Assembly (NCBI GenBank): GCA_003481745.1
Contig: QULP01000010.1
Location: 43,238-107,237, forward strand
DNA: 64,000 nucleotides
Origin: Firmicutes bacterium OM04-13BH
GTDB lineage: Bacteria; Bacillota; Clostridia; Lachnospirales; Lachnospiraceae
Direction: 5' to 3'
In this document: piece after piece, positions 9,735-18,936 of the stretch
Layout: each line of letters starts with the position of its first letter
Numbering within the stretch: position 1 is the stretch's first letter
Translations under genes and position numbers: made by a program
Notes under the pieces: generated by a model
Databases searched by the model: none
Told to the model about the DNA's origin: nothing
The model's input: only the letters and a program-made list of their open reading frames with translations

Positions 9735-10262
9735 TTACCAATTCCAATATTCATTTCCCTGTGCAACAACAAACTTTCCTAACCAATCAGCAAATGAATA
9801 GGGAAATCTCTTATCTTCTGGAAAAGGATATAGTAGATATTCTTTTCCATCCGAAACTTTTGTATCCAAAAAAATTTCTCCAATATCTTCAAGAAGTAAA
9901 ATTGGAAGCAAGTCCTTCGTATCTTCACTTTGAAATAAAATACTCTGATGTAAATTTTCTCTATGTACAAACGCTTCTTGCAAAGAATAAATTGTACAAA
10001 TAGTTGATGCTTTACAAGTTAAGCTTTCATAGAGCTGAGCCCCATTAGAGCATTTCAAAAAGGCAATATACGATTCTGGCAGTTTTATATTTGGATACTT
10101 TTGGTAAATTTTTTGCAATTCCTCTAACTCAATAGGGGCATTAAATTTACATACTACCTTATCAATTGTTCCATCTTCCAACCATCGATAAATACATTTT
10201 TGTTCCTGCATTTGTAATTTTAAATTTTCAATAATTTTTAATATTTTCTTTGAATCTTCCAT
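9735..10262 (-). CDS. SMI1/KNR4 (SUKH) family protein, 175 aa
   Basis: The sequence contains the SUKH hallmark segment 'IKLPESYIAFLKCSNGAQLY', followed by an acidic strand region ('LLPILLLEDIGEIFLD') and a C-terminal 'FADWLGKFV'. SUKH proteins are often immunity proteins against polymorphic contact-dependent toxins, although others are housekeeping regulators. No toxin gene lies beside it, so it may be an orphan immunity gene. It is flanked exactly by two copies of a 38-bp terminator and is more A+T-rich than hpf upstream, which suggests insertion behind hpf. Confidence 0.75.
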   Translation of the reverse strand: MEDSKKILKIIENLKLQMQEQKCIYRWLEDGTIDKVVCKFNAPIELEELQKIYQKYPNIKLPESYIAFLKCSNGAQLYESLTCKASTICTIYSLQEAFVHRENLHQSILFQSEDTKDLLPILLLEDIGEIFLDTKVSDGKEYLLYPFPEDKRFPYSFADWLGKFVVAQGNEYWNW

Positions 10263-10286
10263 GTTAATTATATTTCCTCAGAATAT

Positions 10287-10324
10287 AATAGAGACTGTAG
10301 AACTTCTCTACAGCCTCTATCCAT
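10287..10324 (-). terminator. Terminator after hpf, first copy of the duplicated hairpin
   Basis: The same 38 bases as at 9696-9733. The copy here lies 28 bases after the hpf stop and is probably the original hpf terminator. Confidence 0.8.
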
Positions 10325-10352
10325 AGCCTATTCAATTTTTAATCTTTCATTC

Positions 10353-10895
10353 TTAATCTTCATCAGAGAAATCCGGTTCAATCAGACCATACGTGTTTCC
10401 TTTTCTCTTATACACAACATTGACTTCTTCTGTTTCTGCATTTAAGAATACAAAGAAGTTATGTCCAAGTAATTCCATCTGTACGCATGCATCTTCCGGA
10501 TACATTGGTTTAAATCCAAATTTTTTGGTACGAATGATTTTAATTTCGTTTGTATCATCTTCGTAGTCTTTTTCAATAAATTCCGGCTGGAATGTTTCCA
10601 CGTTCTGTTTCTTGTTAATAATTTTTGTTTTGTATTTTCTTAACTGTCTTTCAATGATTTCTTCTACCAGGTCAATGGAAACATACATATCATTGCTTAC
10701 CTGCTCAGAACGAATGATATTACCTTTTACTGGAATCGTTACTTCAATTTTCTGACGTTCTTTTTCTACACTTAATGTTACAATAATTTCTGTATCCGCT
10801 GTAAAATATCGTTCCAGTTTTCCTAACTTATCTTCGACTGCTGTTCTAAGTCCGTCCGTAATATCAATGTTTCTTCCGCTTATAATAAATTTCAT
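10353..10895 (-). CDS. hpf: Ribosome hibernation promoting factor, long form
   Basis: The N-terminal ~100 residues form the HPF/RaiA fold ('MKFIISGRNIDITDGLRTAV') that binds the decoding centre. The C-terminal ~60 residues ('EDACVQMELLGHNFFVFLNA') are the dimerisation domain that drives 100S ribosome formation. At 180 residues it is the usual long form of Firmicutes. The ATG at 10895 is chosen over the TTG at 10904 because AAAGGGG lies eight bases before it. It is a stand-alone gene ending at a terminator. Confidence 0.95.
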   Translation of the reverse strand: MKFIISGRNIDITDGLRTAVEDKLGKLERYFTADTEIIVTLSVEKERQKIEVTIPVKGNIIRSEQVSNDMYVSIDLVEEIIERQLRKYKTKIINKKQNVETFQPEFIEKDYEDDTNEIKIIRTKKFGFKPMYPEDACVQMELLGHNFFVFLNAETEEVNVVYKRKGNTYGLIEPDFSDED

Positions 10896-11043
10896 GCTGT
10901 CCAACCCCTTTAACGTGTATTTTACAGGTGTTTTACTTTCGTTCCTGTAATGTAAATCTATTATATCAATATTCAGTCAATTATTCAACAGTTTTTAGAA
11001 AATTTTAACTATTTTATCTTTTTTGTATACATCATTATTATGT

Positions 11044-11074
11044 AAACACAGTTGCAGTCTGATTGCAGCTGTGT
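11044..11074 (-). terminator. Terminator after the Asn-rich lipoprotein
   Basis: AACACAG(T)TGCA and TGCAGCTGTGTT form a strong stem 14 bases after the stop codon at 11088. The minus strand continues with U-rich sequence. Confidence 0.6.
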
Positions 11075-11087
11075 TAAATCTTCTTTA

Positions 11088-11432
11088 TTAATTATTTTTA
11101 TTGTTATTCAAGTTATTGTTATCATTATTATTGTTGTTCCCATCTTCTGTCAAATCATTGATGCCGTCTTTTAATCCTTCACCGATATCTTCCACGCTAT
11201 CACCGATGTCTTCTCCAATATCTCCGATGACACCGTCCCCATTATTATTCCTATCATTATTATTTCTATCATTATTCATTGTATCATCATTCGTCGTACC
11301 ATTATCATTTGTCGTACTATCATTTACTGTATCATTTTGATTTCCGCCTGTCGCATCATTCATGTTATTTCCACATGCGGTCATAACAACCATCATTCCT
11401 GCAAGCAGTAAAGTAAATACATATTTTTTCAT
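11088..11432 (-). CDS. Small Asn/Asp-rich lipoprotein, 114 aa
   Basis: The protein has a signal peptide and a lipobox (VMTACG, Cys20). The rest is almost entirely low complexity: Asn, Asp and Thr tracts followed by a short amphipathic segment, 'IGDIGEDIGDSVEDIGEGL'. Such lipoproteins occur in many Clostridia, but I do not recognise a function. It has its own AGGAGAAG ribosome site and terminator, so it is probably transcribed alone. Confidence 0.7.
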   Translation of the reverse strand: MKKYVFTLLLAGMMVVMTACGNNMNDATGGNQNDTVNDSTTNDNGTTNDDTMNNDRNNNDRNNNGDGVIGDIGEDIGDSVEDIGEGLKDGINDLTEDGNNNNNDNNNLNNNKNN

Positions 11433-11516
11433 CGATTTCTTCTCCTTTTCCTGTTGAAAATAATTTTCCTGCTTATAATATGCGACAAAAACCGGATTTT
11501 TATGTTTTCAGATAAC

Positions 11517-11552
11517 AAAAAAATGCCAGGAAAAATTTCCCAGCATTTTTTT
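11517..11552 (-). terminator. Terminator after dapB
   Basis: AATGCCAGGAAA and TTTCCCAGCATT pair, and on the minus strand the stem is followed by seven U residues. Confidence 0.8.
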
Positions 11553-11593
11553 ATCCATACGCTTTTTTATTTTCAAACAGATTTTCTATTCTG

Positions 11594-12349
11594 TCAGCCG
11601 ATAACATCGCTCATGTCATACATTCCAGCACCTTTTCCTTTCAGGAATTTTGCTGCTTCTACTGCACCTTTTCCAAATACAGCTTTTGAGTATGCAGTAT
11701 GCTTGAACTCAATCACTTCGTCCGGACCACAGAATAATACTTCGTGTTCTCCTACGATTGTTCCGCCACGAACTGCGGAAATTCCGAGTTCTTTTTTATC
11801 TCGTTTCTGTCTTACCTGACTTCTGTCATAGATATATTCGTACTGATTGTCCATTGCTTCATTGATACTGTCAGCCAGTGCAAGTGCTGTACCGCTTGGT
11901 GCATCCAATTTCTGATTGTGATGTTTTTCTACGATTTCTACATCAAATCCTGCTGCTGCAAGCACTTTTGAAGCATCCTGCAGTAATTTTAAAAGCGTGT
12001 TAATTCCGAGGGACATATTTGCAGAACGAAGTACTGCTGTTTCTTTTGCAGCTTCTTTAGTCTTTGCAAGCTGTTCTTCAGAAAGTCCTGTTGTACACAG
12101 TACTAATGGAAGTTTCTTTTTCGCACAATACTCCAATACCTTGTCTGTCGCTTTTGCAGATGAAAAATCAATCATTGCATCGGCTTCTACATCACATGTA
12201 TCAATATCTGTAAACACCGGATATCCATTGTCTCTGTTATCTACAATATCAATTCCTGCTACGATTTCTGCATCTGCATCTTTTTCAACCAGACCACTGA
12301 TTACCTGTCCCATGTGACCGTTACAGCCACTCATAATAATTCTTACCAT
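11594..12349 (-). CDS. dapB: 4-hydroxy-tetrahydrodipicolinate reductase
   Basis: This enzyme reduces 4-hydroxy-tetrahydrodipicolinate with NAD(P)H in lysine and diaminopimelate synthesis. The nucleotide-binding motif GCNGHMGQ lies at the N-terminus, and the catalytic segment reads 'VEKHHNQKLDAPSGTALALA'. The ATG at 12349 (MVRIIMSGC) is preferred over the upstream in-frame ATG at 12379 because GAGGAA lies seven bases before it. Its 251 residues match the family. It is alone between terminators rather than next to dapA. Confidence 0.95.
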   Translation of the reverse strand: MVRIIMSGCNGHMGQVISGLVEKDADAEIVAGIDIVDNRDNGYPVFTDIDTCDVEADAMIDFSSAKATDKVLEYCAKKKLPLVLCTTGLSEEQLAKTKEAAKETAVLRSANMSLGINTLLKLLQDASKVLAAAGFDVEIVEKHHNQKLDAPSGTALALADSINEAMDNQYEYIYDRSQVRQKRDKKELGISAVRGGTIVGEHEVLFCGPDEVIEFKHTAYSKAVFGKGAVEAAKFLKGKGAGMYDMSDVIG

Positions 12350-12436
12350 CTTTCGTTCCTCTTTTTCCTGTATTCTCATGCTACTACAGCAAATATTAAG
12401 TAATCCACTTATTGTTTTGCCTTAATTTTCGCTGTA

Positions 12437-12925
12437 TTACTTGATAATTTCGAGTGATACCACTCGGTCTGCTGCTTCTTTTAATTTCGGAGTTACAACA
12501 TTTCCTGTCAGAATCATTTCCATCTCCTCATCTTTTGCCTGTATCAGGTTGACGACATCATCATCTGAAATGATTCCAAACTCCACAGCACCTAATACTT
12601 CATCAAGAATCAGCATGTCACATTCCTGTGTCACAAGAACTTTTTTCGCATAATTCAGCCCGTTACGGATATTGAAGTTCTCTTCCTGACGCTCTTCTTC
12701 GGTCAGATCCTCATAACACTTGTTCTTTTTTTCAAATCGAAACAATTTTACATTCGGTTCAAGAACCGAAAGATAATCCACCTCGGAAGTCGCTCTGCCT
12801 TTCAAAAACTGGATTACAATCGCCGTTTTACCATGACCGATTGCTCGAATTGCCTGCCCAATTGCCACACTTGTTTTGCCTTTTCCCGGGCCACAATATA
12901 CCTGGACAATTCCTTTGTTTTCCAT
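12437..12925 (-). CDS. Corrinoid adenosyltransferase (CobO/BtuR/CobA family)
   Basis: The P-loop GPGKGKTS lies at residues 12-19. Further along are 'RNGLNYAKKVL' and 'CDMLILDEVLGAVEFGII', the hallmark of CobA-type ATP:cob(I)alamin adenosyltransferases, which make adenosylcobalamin. The open frame reaches back to 13024, but the ATG at 12925 has GAGGTG at the right distance and gives 162 residues, close to the family norm. No cobalamin synthesis genes are nearby. The enzyme could serve salvage or a B12-dependent fermentation pathway. Confidence 0.88.
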   Translation of the reverse strand: MENKGIVQVYCGPGKGKTSVAIGQAIRAIGHGKTAIVIQFLKGRATSEVDYLSVLEPNVKLFRFEKKNKCYEDLTEEERQEENFNIRNGLNYAKKVLVTQECDMLILDEVLGAVEFGIISDDDVVNLIQAKDEEMEMILTGNVVTPKLKEAADRVVSLEIIK

Positions 12926-13057
12926 ATTTACACCTCTTACAGATTCGATATAGACCTTTTTCCTCTGTTTCTTGCGTTTTCCACATGCTGTGTATATCTT
13001 ACTACACCTGACCAAAGATTGCAATCCAAATTCCTGTCCGGCAAAACTTCTCTGTTT

Positions 13058-13714
13058 TTATCCGTTCAGCAGGTCTGTATCTCCATAATTTTCTCCGTAC
13101 TCCAGTTTACTGACAGAAACTTCATACGCAGTTCGCTTTTCTGTCTCGGTTTCACTTAATTTCTTTATATATTCCCTGCTCTGGATTCTTCCCCAGATAT
13201 GGAGACGTCCTCCAACTTCAAATGAACGGGCAAAATTTGCATTTCTTCCCCAACAGATACAGGGAATATAATCCGATTTTCCATAAGGACGGTTCACTGC
13301 CAGAAGCACATCCGCAATCTCTCTTCCAAGCGGAGTCATTCTGTGAACCGGCGGCTTACATATGTAACCGTTCAATTCAATCAGATTCGTCTCTACTGAA
13401 TCATCTTCTTCCTCTACAAAGGTAAGTTCTCTGACAAATACCGACAACACCAGCCGGTTCTTCTTTTCTTCATGTCTGTTATAGGACCGAAACTGTCCCT
13501 GCACCTGTATATATTCACCTAAGTAACTTTGCGTAACATCCACCAGTCTTTCTGAGACCATAAGCGGAATTCTGTCCTCCGAACCACTTAAGCGTTTCAC
13601 CAAAATGTCTACCATGTAAAAGCCCTCCCCATATACTTCGTGGCTCTTTACAAACTCTGATGCAACTACGCCCACCATTGATACCTGATTGTTTTCAATA
13701 ATTTTATCTGCCAT
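13058..13714 (-). CDS. Single-stranded DNA-binding protein-like, two OB folds, 218 aa
   Basis: The protein appears to have two OB-fold units, one at residues 8-95 ('VSMVGVVASEFVKSHEVYGE') and one at 110-205 ('LNGYICKPPVHRMTPLGREI'). The second resembles the SSB core, with 'ADVLLAVNRPYGKSDYIPCI'. The acidic C-terminal tip of housekeeping SSB is missing. This is a familiar Clostridia SSB paralogue whose role is not established. It is a single gene facing away from typA. Confidence 0.75.
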   Translation of the reverse strand: MADKIIENNQVSMVGVVASEFVKSHEVYGEGFYMVDILVKRLSGSEDRIPLMVSERLVDVTQSYLGEYIQVQGQFRSYNRHEEKKNRLVLSVFVRELTFVEEEDDSVETNLIELNGYICKPPVHRMTPLGREIADVLLAVNRPYGKSDYIPCICWGRNANFARSFEVGGRLHIWGRIQSREYIKKLSETETEKRTAYEVSVSKLEYGENYGDTDLLNG

Positions 13715-13950
13715 GAATCACTTTCCCCTTCCTCTTTTTGGTATTTTATCTTTATTAATCTATTCATGAGAGTGGGGATTTATTCCTGTTTTTTTATTTT
13801 TTTTTGAAAAAATTTTTGAAAACTAAATTTTTTCTTTGTATTTACGGCTAATTGTGATAGAATGGCTTGTGATTAAAAATGTTTTTTACGGTTTCTAATG
13901 TGCCATTTACTATTTTATATAGGTACATTCTATTTGGAAAAGAGGTTATT

Positions 13951-15780
13951 ATGAAAACAAAAAGAGAAGATATCAGAAATGTAGCAATTATTGCCCACGT
14001 TGACCACGGTAAAACCACCCTTGTTGACCAGCTCTTAAAACAGAGTGGTGTATTCCGTGAAAACCAGGAAGTGCAGGAACGTGTCATGGACTCCAATGAC
14101 ATCGAAAGAGAACGTGGAATCACAATTCTTTCTAAAAATACTGCTGTTTACTACAAAGATACAAAAATTAATATTATCGATACCCCAGGACATGCAGATT
14201 TCGGTGGCGAAGTAGAGCGAGTTTTAAAAATGGTAGACGGTGTTATCCTGTTAGTTGACGCCTTTGAAGGTGCAATGCCTCAGACAAAGTTCGTGCTGAA
14301 AAAAGCACTGGAACTGGATTTACATGTTATTGTCTGTATCAACAAAATCGACCGTCCGGAAGCAAGACCAAACGAAGTTATCGATGAAGTCTTAGAACTT
14401 TTAATGGACTTAGATGCATCAGACGAACAGCTTGACTGTCCATTTTTATATGCATCTGCAAAAGCAGGTCACGCTGTACTTGACCTTGCTGACACTCCTG
14501 AAAATATGGAGCCGCTCTTTGAAACTATCTTAAAATATATTCCGGCTCCGGAAGGTGACCCAGATGAAGGAACTCAGGTACTGATTAGTACTATCGACTA
14601 CAACGAATATGTTGGTCGTATCGGTGTCGGAAAAGTAGAAAACGGAACAATCCGTGTCAATCAGGACGTTTTACTTTTAAACCATCATGATCCTGATAAG
14701 AAAAAACGCGTAAAAATCAGCAAACTTTACGAATTTGACGGACTTGGCAAAAAAGAAGTAACAGAAGCCGGCTTTGGTTCTATTGTTGCAATCTCCGGTA
14801 TTGCAGATATTCATATCGGTGATACCTTATGTTCTCCGGAAAATCCGGTGGCAATTCCATTCCAGAAGATTTCCGAGCCGACAATTTCCATGAACTTCAT
14901 TGTAAATGACAGCCCGCTTGCCGGACAGGAAGGCAAATTCGTCACTTCCCGTCATTTAAAAGAACGTCTCTTAAGAGAATTAAATACAGACGTCAGCTTA
15001 CGTGTAGAAGAAACAGAAAGCACAGACTGCTTTAAAGTTTCCGGACGTGGAGAACTTCATCTGTCTGTTTTAATCGAAAACATGCGTCGTGAAGGCTATG
15101 AATTTGCAGTCAGCAAAGCAGAAGTTATCTATCACGAAGATGAACGCGGTAAAAAACTCGAACCAATCGAAATCGCATACATTGATGTTCCGGAAGAATT
15201 TTCCGGTACTGTTATCAACCGTTTAAATGAAAGAAAAGGTGAACTGCAGGGCATGAGTCCGGCAAGTGACGGAACCGTCCGTCTGGAATATCACATTCCA
15301 TCCCGCGGATTAATCGGTTTCCGTGGAGAATTTATGACCTCCACAAAGGGTACCGGTATCATCAATACTGCTTTTGACGGCTATGCACCATACAAAGGTG
15401 ATATGAACTACAGAAAACAGGGTTCATTAATCGCTTTTGAATCCGGTGAAGCTGTTACTTACGGACTCTTCTCCGCACAGGATCGTGGTACTTTATTTAT
15501 CGGACCTGGTGAAAAAGTATACAGCGGAATGGTTATCGGACAGAGTGGAAAATCAGAGGATATTGAGTTAAATGTCTGCAAGACCAAACATCTGACCAAC
15601 ACCCGTTCTTCTTCTGCCGATGATGCCTTAAAACTGACTCCGCCGAGAGTGTTAAGTCTTGAACAGGCTCTCGAATTCATTGATACCGATGAGCTGCTTG
15701 AAGTCACTCCGAAATCCCTGCGTATCCGTAAAAAAATTCTGGATTCCAGACTTCGTAAACGTGACAACATGAAAAAATAG
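13951..15780 (+). CDS. typA: Translational GTPase TypA/BipA
   Basis: This ribosome-associated GTPase has the G1 motif AHVDHGKT at residues 15-22, G3 'DTPGHADF', G4 'NKID', and the TypA-specific C-terminal domain containing '[20 protein letters not shown]'. It acts in ribosome assembly and stress adaptation. The ATG at 13951 is chosen over an upstream in-frame start at 13879 because AGAGG precedes it and the protein then begins [14 protein letters not shown], as in homologues. Length is 609 residues. A strong terminator follows. Confidence 0.97.
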   Translation: MKTKREDIRNVAIIAHVDHGKTTLVDQLLKQSGVFRENQEVQERVMDSNDIERERGITILSKNTAVYYKDTKINIIDTPGHADFGGEVERVLKMVDGVILLVDAFEGAMPQTKFVLKKALELDLHVIVCINKIDRPEARPNEVIDEVLELLMDLDASDEQLDCPFLYASAKAGHAVLDLADTPENMEPLFETILKYIPAPEGDPDEGTQVLISTIDYNEYVGRIGVGKVENGTIRVNQDVLLLNHHDPDKKKRVKISKLYEFDGLGKKEVTEAGFGSIVAISGIADIHIGDTLCSPENPVAIPFQKISEPTISMNFIVNDSPLAGQEGKFVTSRHLKERLLRELNTDVSLRVEETESTDCFKVSGRGELHLSVLIENMRREGYEFAVSKAEVIYHEDERGKKLEPIEIAYIDVPEEFSGTVINRLNERKGELQGMSPASDGTVRLEYHIPSRGLIGFRGEFMTSTKGTGIINTAFDGYAPYKGDMNYRKQGSLIAFESGEAVTYGLFSAQDRGTLFIGPGEKVYSGMVIGQSGKSEDIELNVCKTKHLTNTRSSSADDALKLTPPRVLSLEQALEFIDTDELLEVTPKSLRIRKKILDSRLRKRDNMKK

Positions 15781-15814
15781 TAAAATCGGAGCATTAAATA
15801 TCGAATAAAACTCC

Positions 15815-15860
15815 CAAAAAAGAGAACATTTCCAACCGGTAATGTTCTCTTTTTTTTACT
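15815..15860 (+). terminator. Terminator after typA
   Basis: AGAGAACATT (15821-15830) pairs with AATGTTCTCT (15841-15850), followed by eight T residues. Confidence 0.9.
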
Positions 15861-15872
15861 TTTTTGATACAG

Positions 15873-16034
15873 GTCAAGCGGATATTCGCAATCCGCTTCG
15901 CTACTTGCTCATAACCAAATAGCTGCTACGCAGCTTATCAGAAGGGGCTTGCCCCCTCCTGATACAAGCAAGTCCCCACCCCTGCTTATTGCTTTTTGCA
16001 ATTGAAGCAGGGGACTTCCTTGATTTGGTTAAAT
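15873..16034. repeat. Complex palindromic intergenic element of about 160 bp
   Basis: Several nested inverted repeats fill this gap. AAGCGGAT/ATCCGCTT lies at 15876-15898. AACCAAAT near 15913 pairs with ATTTGGTT near 16023. AGCTGC/GCAGCT lies at 15921-15935. AGGGGC/GCCCCCT lies around 15943-15957 inside ATCAG/CTGAT, and AGTCCCC/GGGGACT at 15971-16016. The outer arms enclose the rest, as in a non-autonomous mobile palindrome (MITE- or REP-like). No reading frame is convincing. Other genomic copies would be needed for proof. Confidence 0.55.
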
Positions 16035-16168
16035 TTTTAACATTTTTCAGAAAATTTCGATTATTTTTTAACAATTCTTGCAATCACTTCGTTACTATGC
16101 TAAAATAATTTCATAAACAAATGGTTTTTATATGCAAAGCAACCAATTTTATTTTAGGAGGTCTCTGA

Positions 16169-18787
16169 ATGGCAAAAAAAGTCGAATCCAAAGTACCTGA
16201 AACTATCGATAGCGTAGAAGCACTCCAGACAAAGATTGCTGCTATGAGAGAGGCGCAGAAGAAATTTGCCACGTTTACTCAGGAGCAGGTTGATAAAATC
16301 TTTTTTGAGGCTGCAATGGCTGCAAACAAACAACGTATCCCGCTTTCCAAACTGGCCGTGGAAGAAACTGGAATGGGTGTCGTTGAAGACAAAGTAATTA
16401 AGAACCATTATGCTGCGGAATATATGTATAACGCTTACAAACGTGTAAAAACCTGCGGTGTGATTGAAGAAGACAAATCTTATGGAATCAAGAAAATCGC
16501 TGAACCGGTTGGTCTTGTAGGTGCAGTTATTCCTACCACAAACCCGACTTCTACCGCTATCTTCAAATGTCTGATTTGTTTAAAAACCAGAAATGCAATC
16601 TTAATCAGCCCGCATCCGCGTGCAAAAAAATGTACCGCTGAAGCTGCCCGTATCGTTTTAGAAGCAGCTGTAAAAGCAGGTGCTCCGGAAGGAATCATCG
16701 GATGTATCGAAGAGCCGACCATCGAACTTTCCAATGAATTGATGAAAGCTGCCGATGTCATCCTTGCAACCGGTGGTCCTGGAATGGTAAAAGCCGCTTA
16801 TTCATCCGGAAAACCGGCAATCGGTGTAGGTCCTGGAAATACTCCTGTTATCATGGACAGCTCCTGTGATATTCCTACCGCTGTTTACTCTGTCATCCAT
16901 TCCAAAACATTTGATAATGGTATGATTTGTGCTTCTGAACAGTCCGTTACTGCAATCGCTGATATCTATGATGCAGTGAAAAAAGAATTTGTCAAACGTG
17001 GATGTCATGTACTGAACAAAACAGAACTTGACCAGGTTCGAGGCATTCTCTTAACAGAAGCAGGCACTGTAAATCCGAAAATTGTAGGACAGCCGGCATA
17101 CAAGATTGCTGCTATGGCAGGTGTTACTGTTCCTGCTGATACAAAAATCTTAATCGGCGAGGTTACATCCGTTGATGTTTCCGAACCATTTGCTCATGAA
17201 AAACTGTCCCCTGTCCTTGCTCTTTATAAAGCAAAAGATTTCGATACTGCACTTGATATGTCAGAACAGCTTATCGCAGACGGTGGATACGGTCATACTT
17301 CTTCTCTGTATGTACATCCATCAGAAACTGAAAAACTTGCCAAACATGCCGCTCGTATGAAAACATGCCGTATTCTGGTAAATACTCCGTCATCCCACGG
17401 TGGTATCGGTGACCTTTATAACTTTAAGCTTGCTCCATCCTTAACATTAGGCTGTGGTTCTTATGGTGGCAACTCTGTTTCAGAAAACGTAGGTGTCAAA
17501 CATCTGCTCAATGTTAAAACAGTTGCCGAAAGGAGAGAGAACATGCTGTGGTTCCGTGCACCTGAAAAAGTTTACTTTAAGAAAGGCTGTCTGCCGGTAG
17601 CTCTTGATGAATTAAAGAATTATTATCATAAAACAAAAGCATTTATCGTAACTGATACTTTCTTATATCAGAACGGTCATACCAGACCAATCACCGATAA
17701 ACTCGATGAAATGGGTATTCCTTATGACTGCTTCTTCGAAGTTACTCCGGATCCGACTTTGCAGTGTGCACAGAGAGGTTTAGAGCAGTTGAAAGCATTT
17801 GGTCCTGACGTTATCATCGCTCTCGGTGGTGGTTCCGCTATGGACTGTGCAAAAATTATGTGGATGATGTACGAACATCCGGAATGTGCATTTGAAGACC
17901 TTGCTATGGACTTCATGGATATCCGTAAGAGAGTTTACACCTTCCCGAAGATGGGTGAAAAAGCAATGATGGTTTCCATCCCGACTTCCTCCGGAACAGG
18001 TTCTGAAGTAACTCCATTTGCTATCATCACAGATGCTACAACAGGAACAAAATGGCCAATCGCAGACTATGAACTGCTTCCAGATATGGCAATTATTGAC
18101 GCTGATTTCATGATGAGCCAGCCAAAAGGACTGACCAGTGCTTCCGGTATCGATGCTCTGACTCATGCGCTCGAAGCTTACGTTTCCATTATGGCAACTG
18201 ACTTCACAGACGGTATGGCATTAAAGGCAGCTAAGATTATCTTTGATTATCTGCCATCTGCTTACGATAAAGGAGCAGCTGACCCAATTGCCCGAGAAAA
18301 GATGGGTAATGCATCTACCTTAGCCGGTATGGCATTTGCCAATGCATTCCTCGGTGTCTGCCACTCCATGGCTCACAAACTCGGTGCTTATCATCACCTG
18401 CCACACGGTATCGCAAACGCTCTGTTAATCGAGCTTGTTATGCGCTACAATGCAGACCCGGCACCGGTTAAAATGGGAACCTTCTCCCAGTATCCATATC
18501 CACACGCAAAAGAACGCTACTGTGAAGTTGCACGTTTTGTAGGTGTGACCGGAAAGAATGACGATGAAGTATTTGAAAACTTCATCAAAGCAATCGCTGA
18601 ATTAAAAGAAAAAGTTGGAATCAAGAGAACCATTAAAGATTACGGTATCGAAGAATCTGCTTTCCTCGCTACATTAGACGAAATGGTTGAAAATGCGTTC
18701 AACGACCAGTGTACTGGCGCAAACCCAAGATATCCACTTATGTCTGAAATCAAAGATATGTACTTAAAAGCTTACTATGGTGAATAA
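16169..18787 (+). CDS. adhE: Bifunctional acetaldehyde-CoA/alcohol dehydrogenase
   Basis: A two-domain enzyme that converts acetyl-CoA through acetaldehyde to ethanol, regenerating NAD+. Residues 1-450 are the CoA-acylating aldehyde dehydrogenase with catalytic Cys254 in ICASEQS. Residues 460-872 are the iron-dependent alcohol dehydrogenase with 'GGGSAMDCAKIMW', 'PTSSGTGSEVTPFAI' and the metal-binding 'HSMAHKLGAYHHLPHG'. The length of 872 residues is typical. A TAGGAGG site precedes the ATG. The gene has its own terminator. A long leader before it contains the palindromic element. Confidence 0.97.
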   Translation: MAKKVESKVPETIDSVEALQTKIAAMREAQKKFATFTQEQVDKIFFEAAMAANKQRIPLSKLAVEETGMGVVEDKVIKNHYAAEYMYNAYKRVKTCGVIEEDKSYGIKKIAEPVGLVGAVIPTTNPTSTAIFKCLICLKTRNAILISPHPRAKKCTAEAARIVLEAAVKAGAPEGIIGCIEEPTIELSNELMKAADVILATGGPGMVKAAYSSGKPAIGVGPGNTPVIMDSSCDIPTAVYSVIHSKTFDNGMICASEQSVTAIADIYDAVKKEFVKRGCHVLNKTELDQVRGILLTEAGTVNPKIVGQPAYKIAAMAGVTVPADTKILIGEVTSVDVSEPFAHEKLSPVLALYKAKDFDTALDMSEQLIADGGYGHTSSLYVHPSETEKLAKHAARMKTCRILVNTPSSHGGIGDLYNFKLAPSLTLGCGSYGGNSVSENVGVKHLLNVKTVAERRENMLWFRAPEKVYFKKGCLPVALDELKNYYHKTKAFIVTDTFLYQNGHTRPITDKLDEMGIPYDCFFEVTPDPTLQCAQRGLEQLKAFGPDVIIALGGGSAMDCAKIMWMMYEHPECAFEDLAMDFMDIRKRVYTFPKMGEKAMMVSIPTSSGTGSEVTPFAIITDATTGTKWPIADYELLPDMAIIDADFMMSQPKGLTSASGIDALTHALEAYVSIMATDFTDGMALKAAKIIFDYLPSAYDKGAADPIAREKMGNASTLAGMAFANAFLGVCHSMAHKLGAYHHLPHGIANALLIELVMRYNADPAPVKMGTFSQYPYPHAKERYCEVARFVGVTGKNDDEVFENFIKAIAELKEKVGIKRTIKDYGIEESAFLATLDEMVENAFNDQCTGANPRYPLMSEIKDMYLKAYYGE

Positions 18788-18860
18788 TTGAATCATTGTT
18801 ACCGCTTATTCACTTTTCGTTAAATTTGAATTACTCCTTTCGCGCTATTACCTAAATAGC

Positions 18861-18902
18861 AAAACGACCGCTCACAGGGAAACCTGTGGGCGGTTGTTTT
18901 TT
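18861..18902 (+). terminator. Terminator after adhE
   Basis: AACGACCGCTCACAGG pairs with CCTGTGGGCGGTTGTT around a short AAA-centred loop, followed by a T-run. The gene on the other side converges, so it may act in both directions. Confidence 0.85.
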
Positions 18903-18936
18903 CTTGTCATAATAAATAATTGTTTTGATTTTTTCT

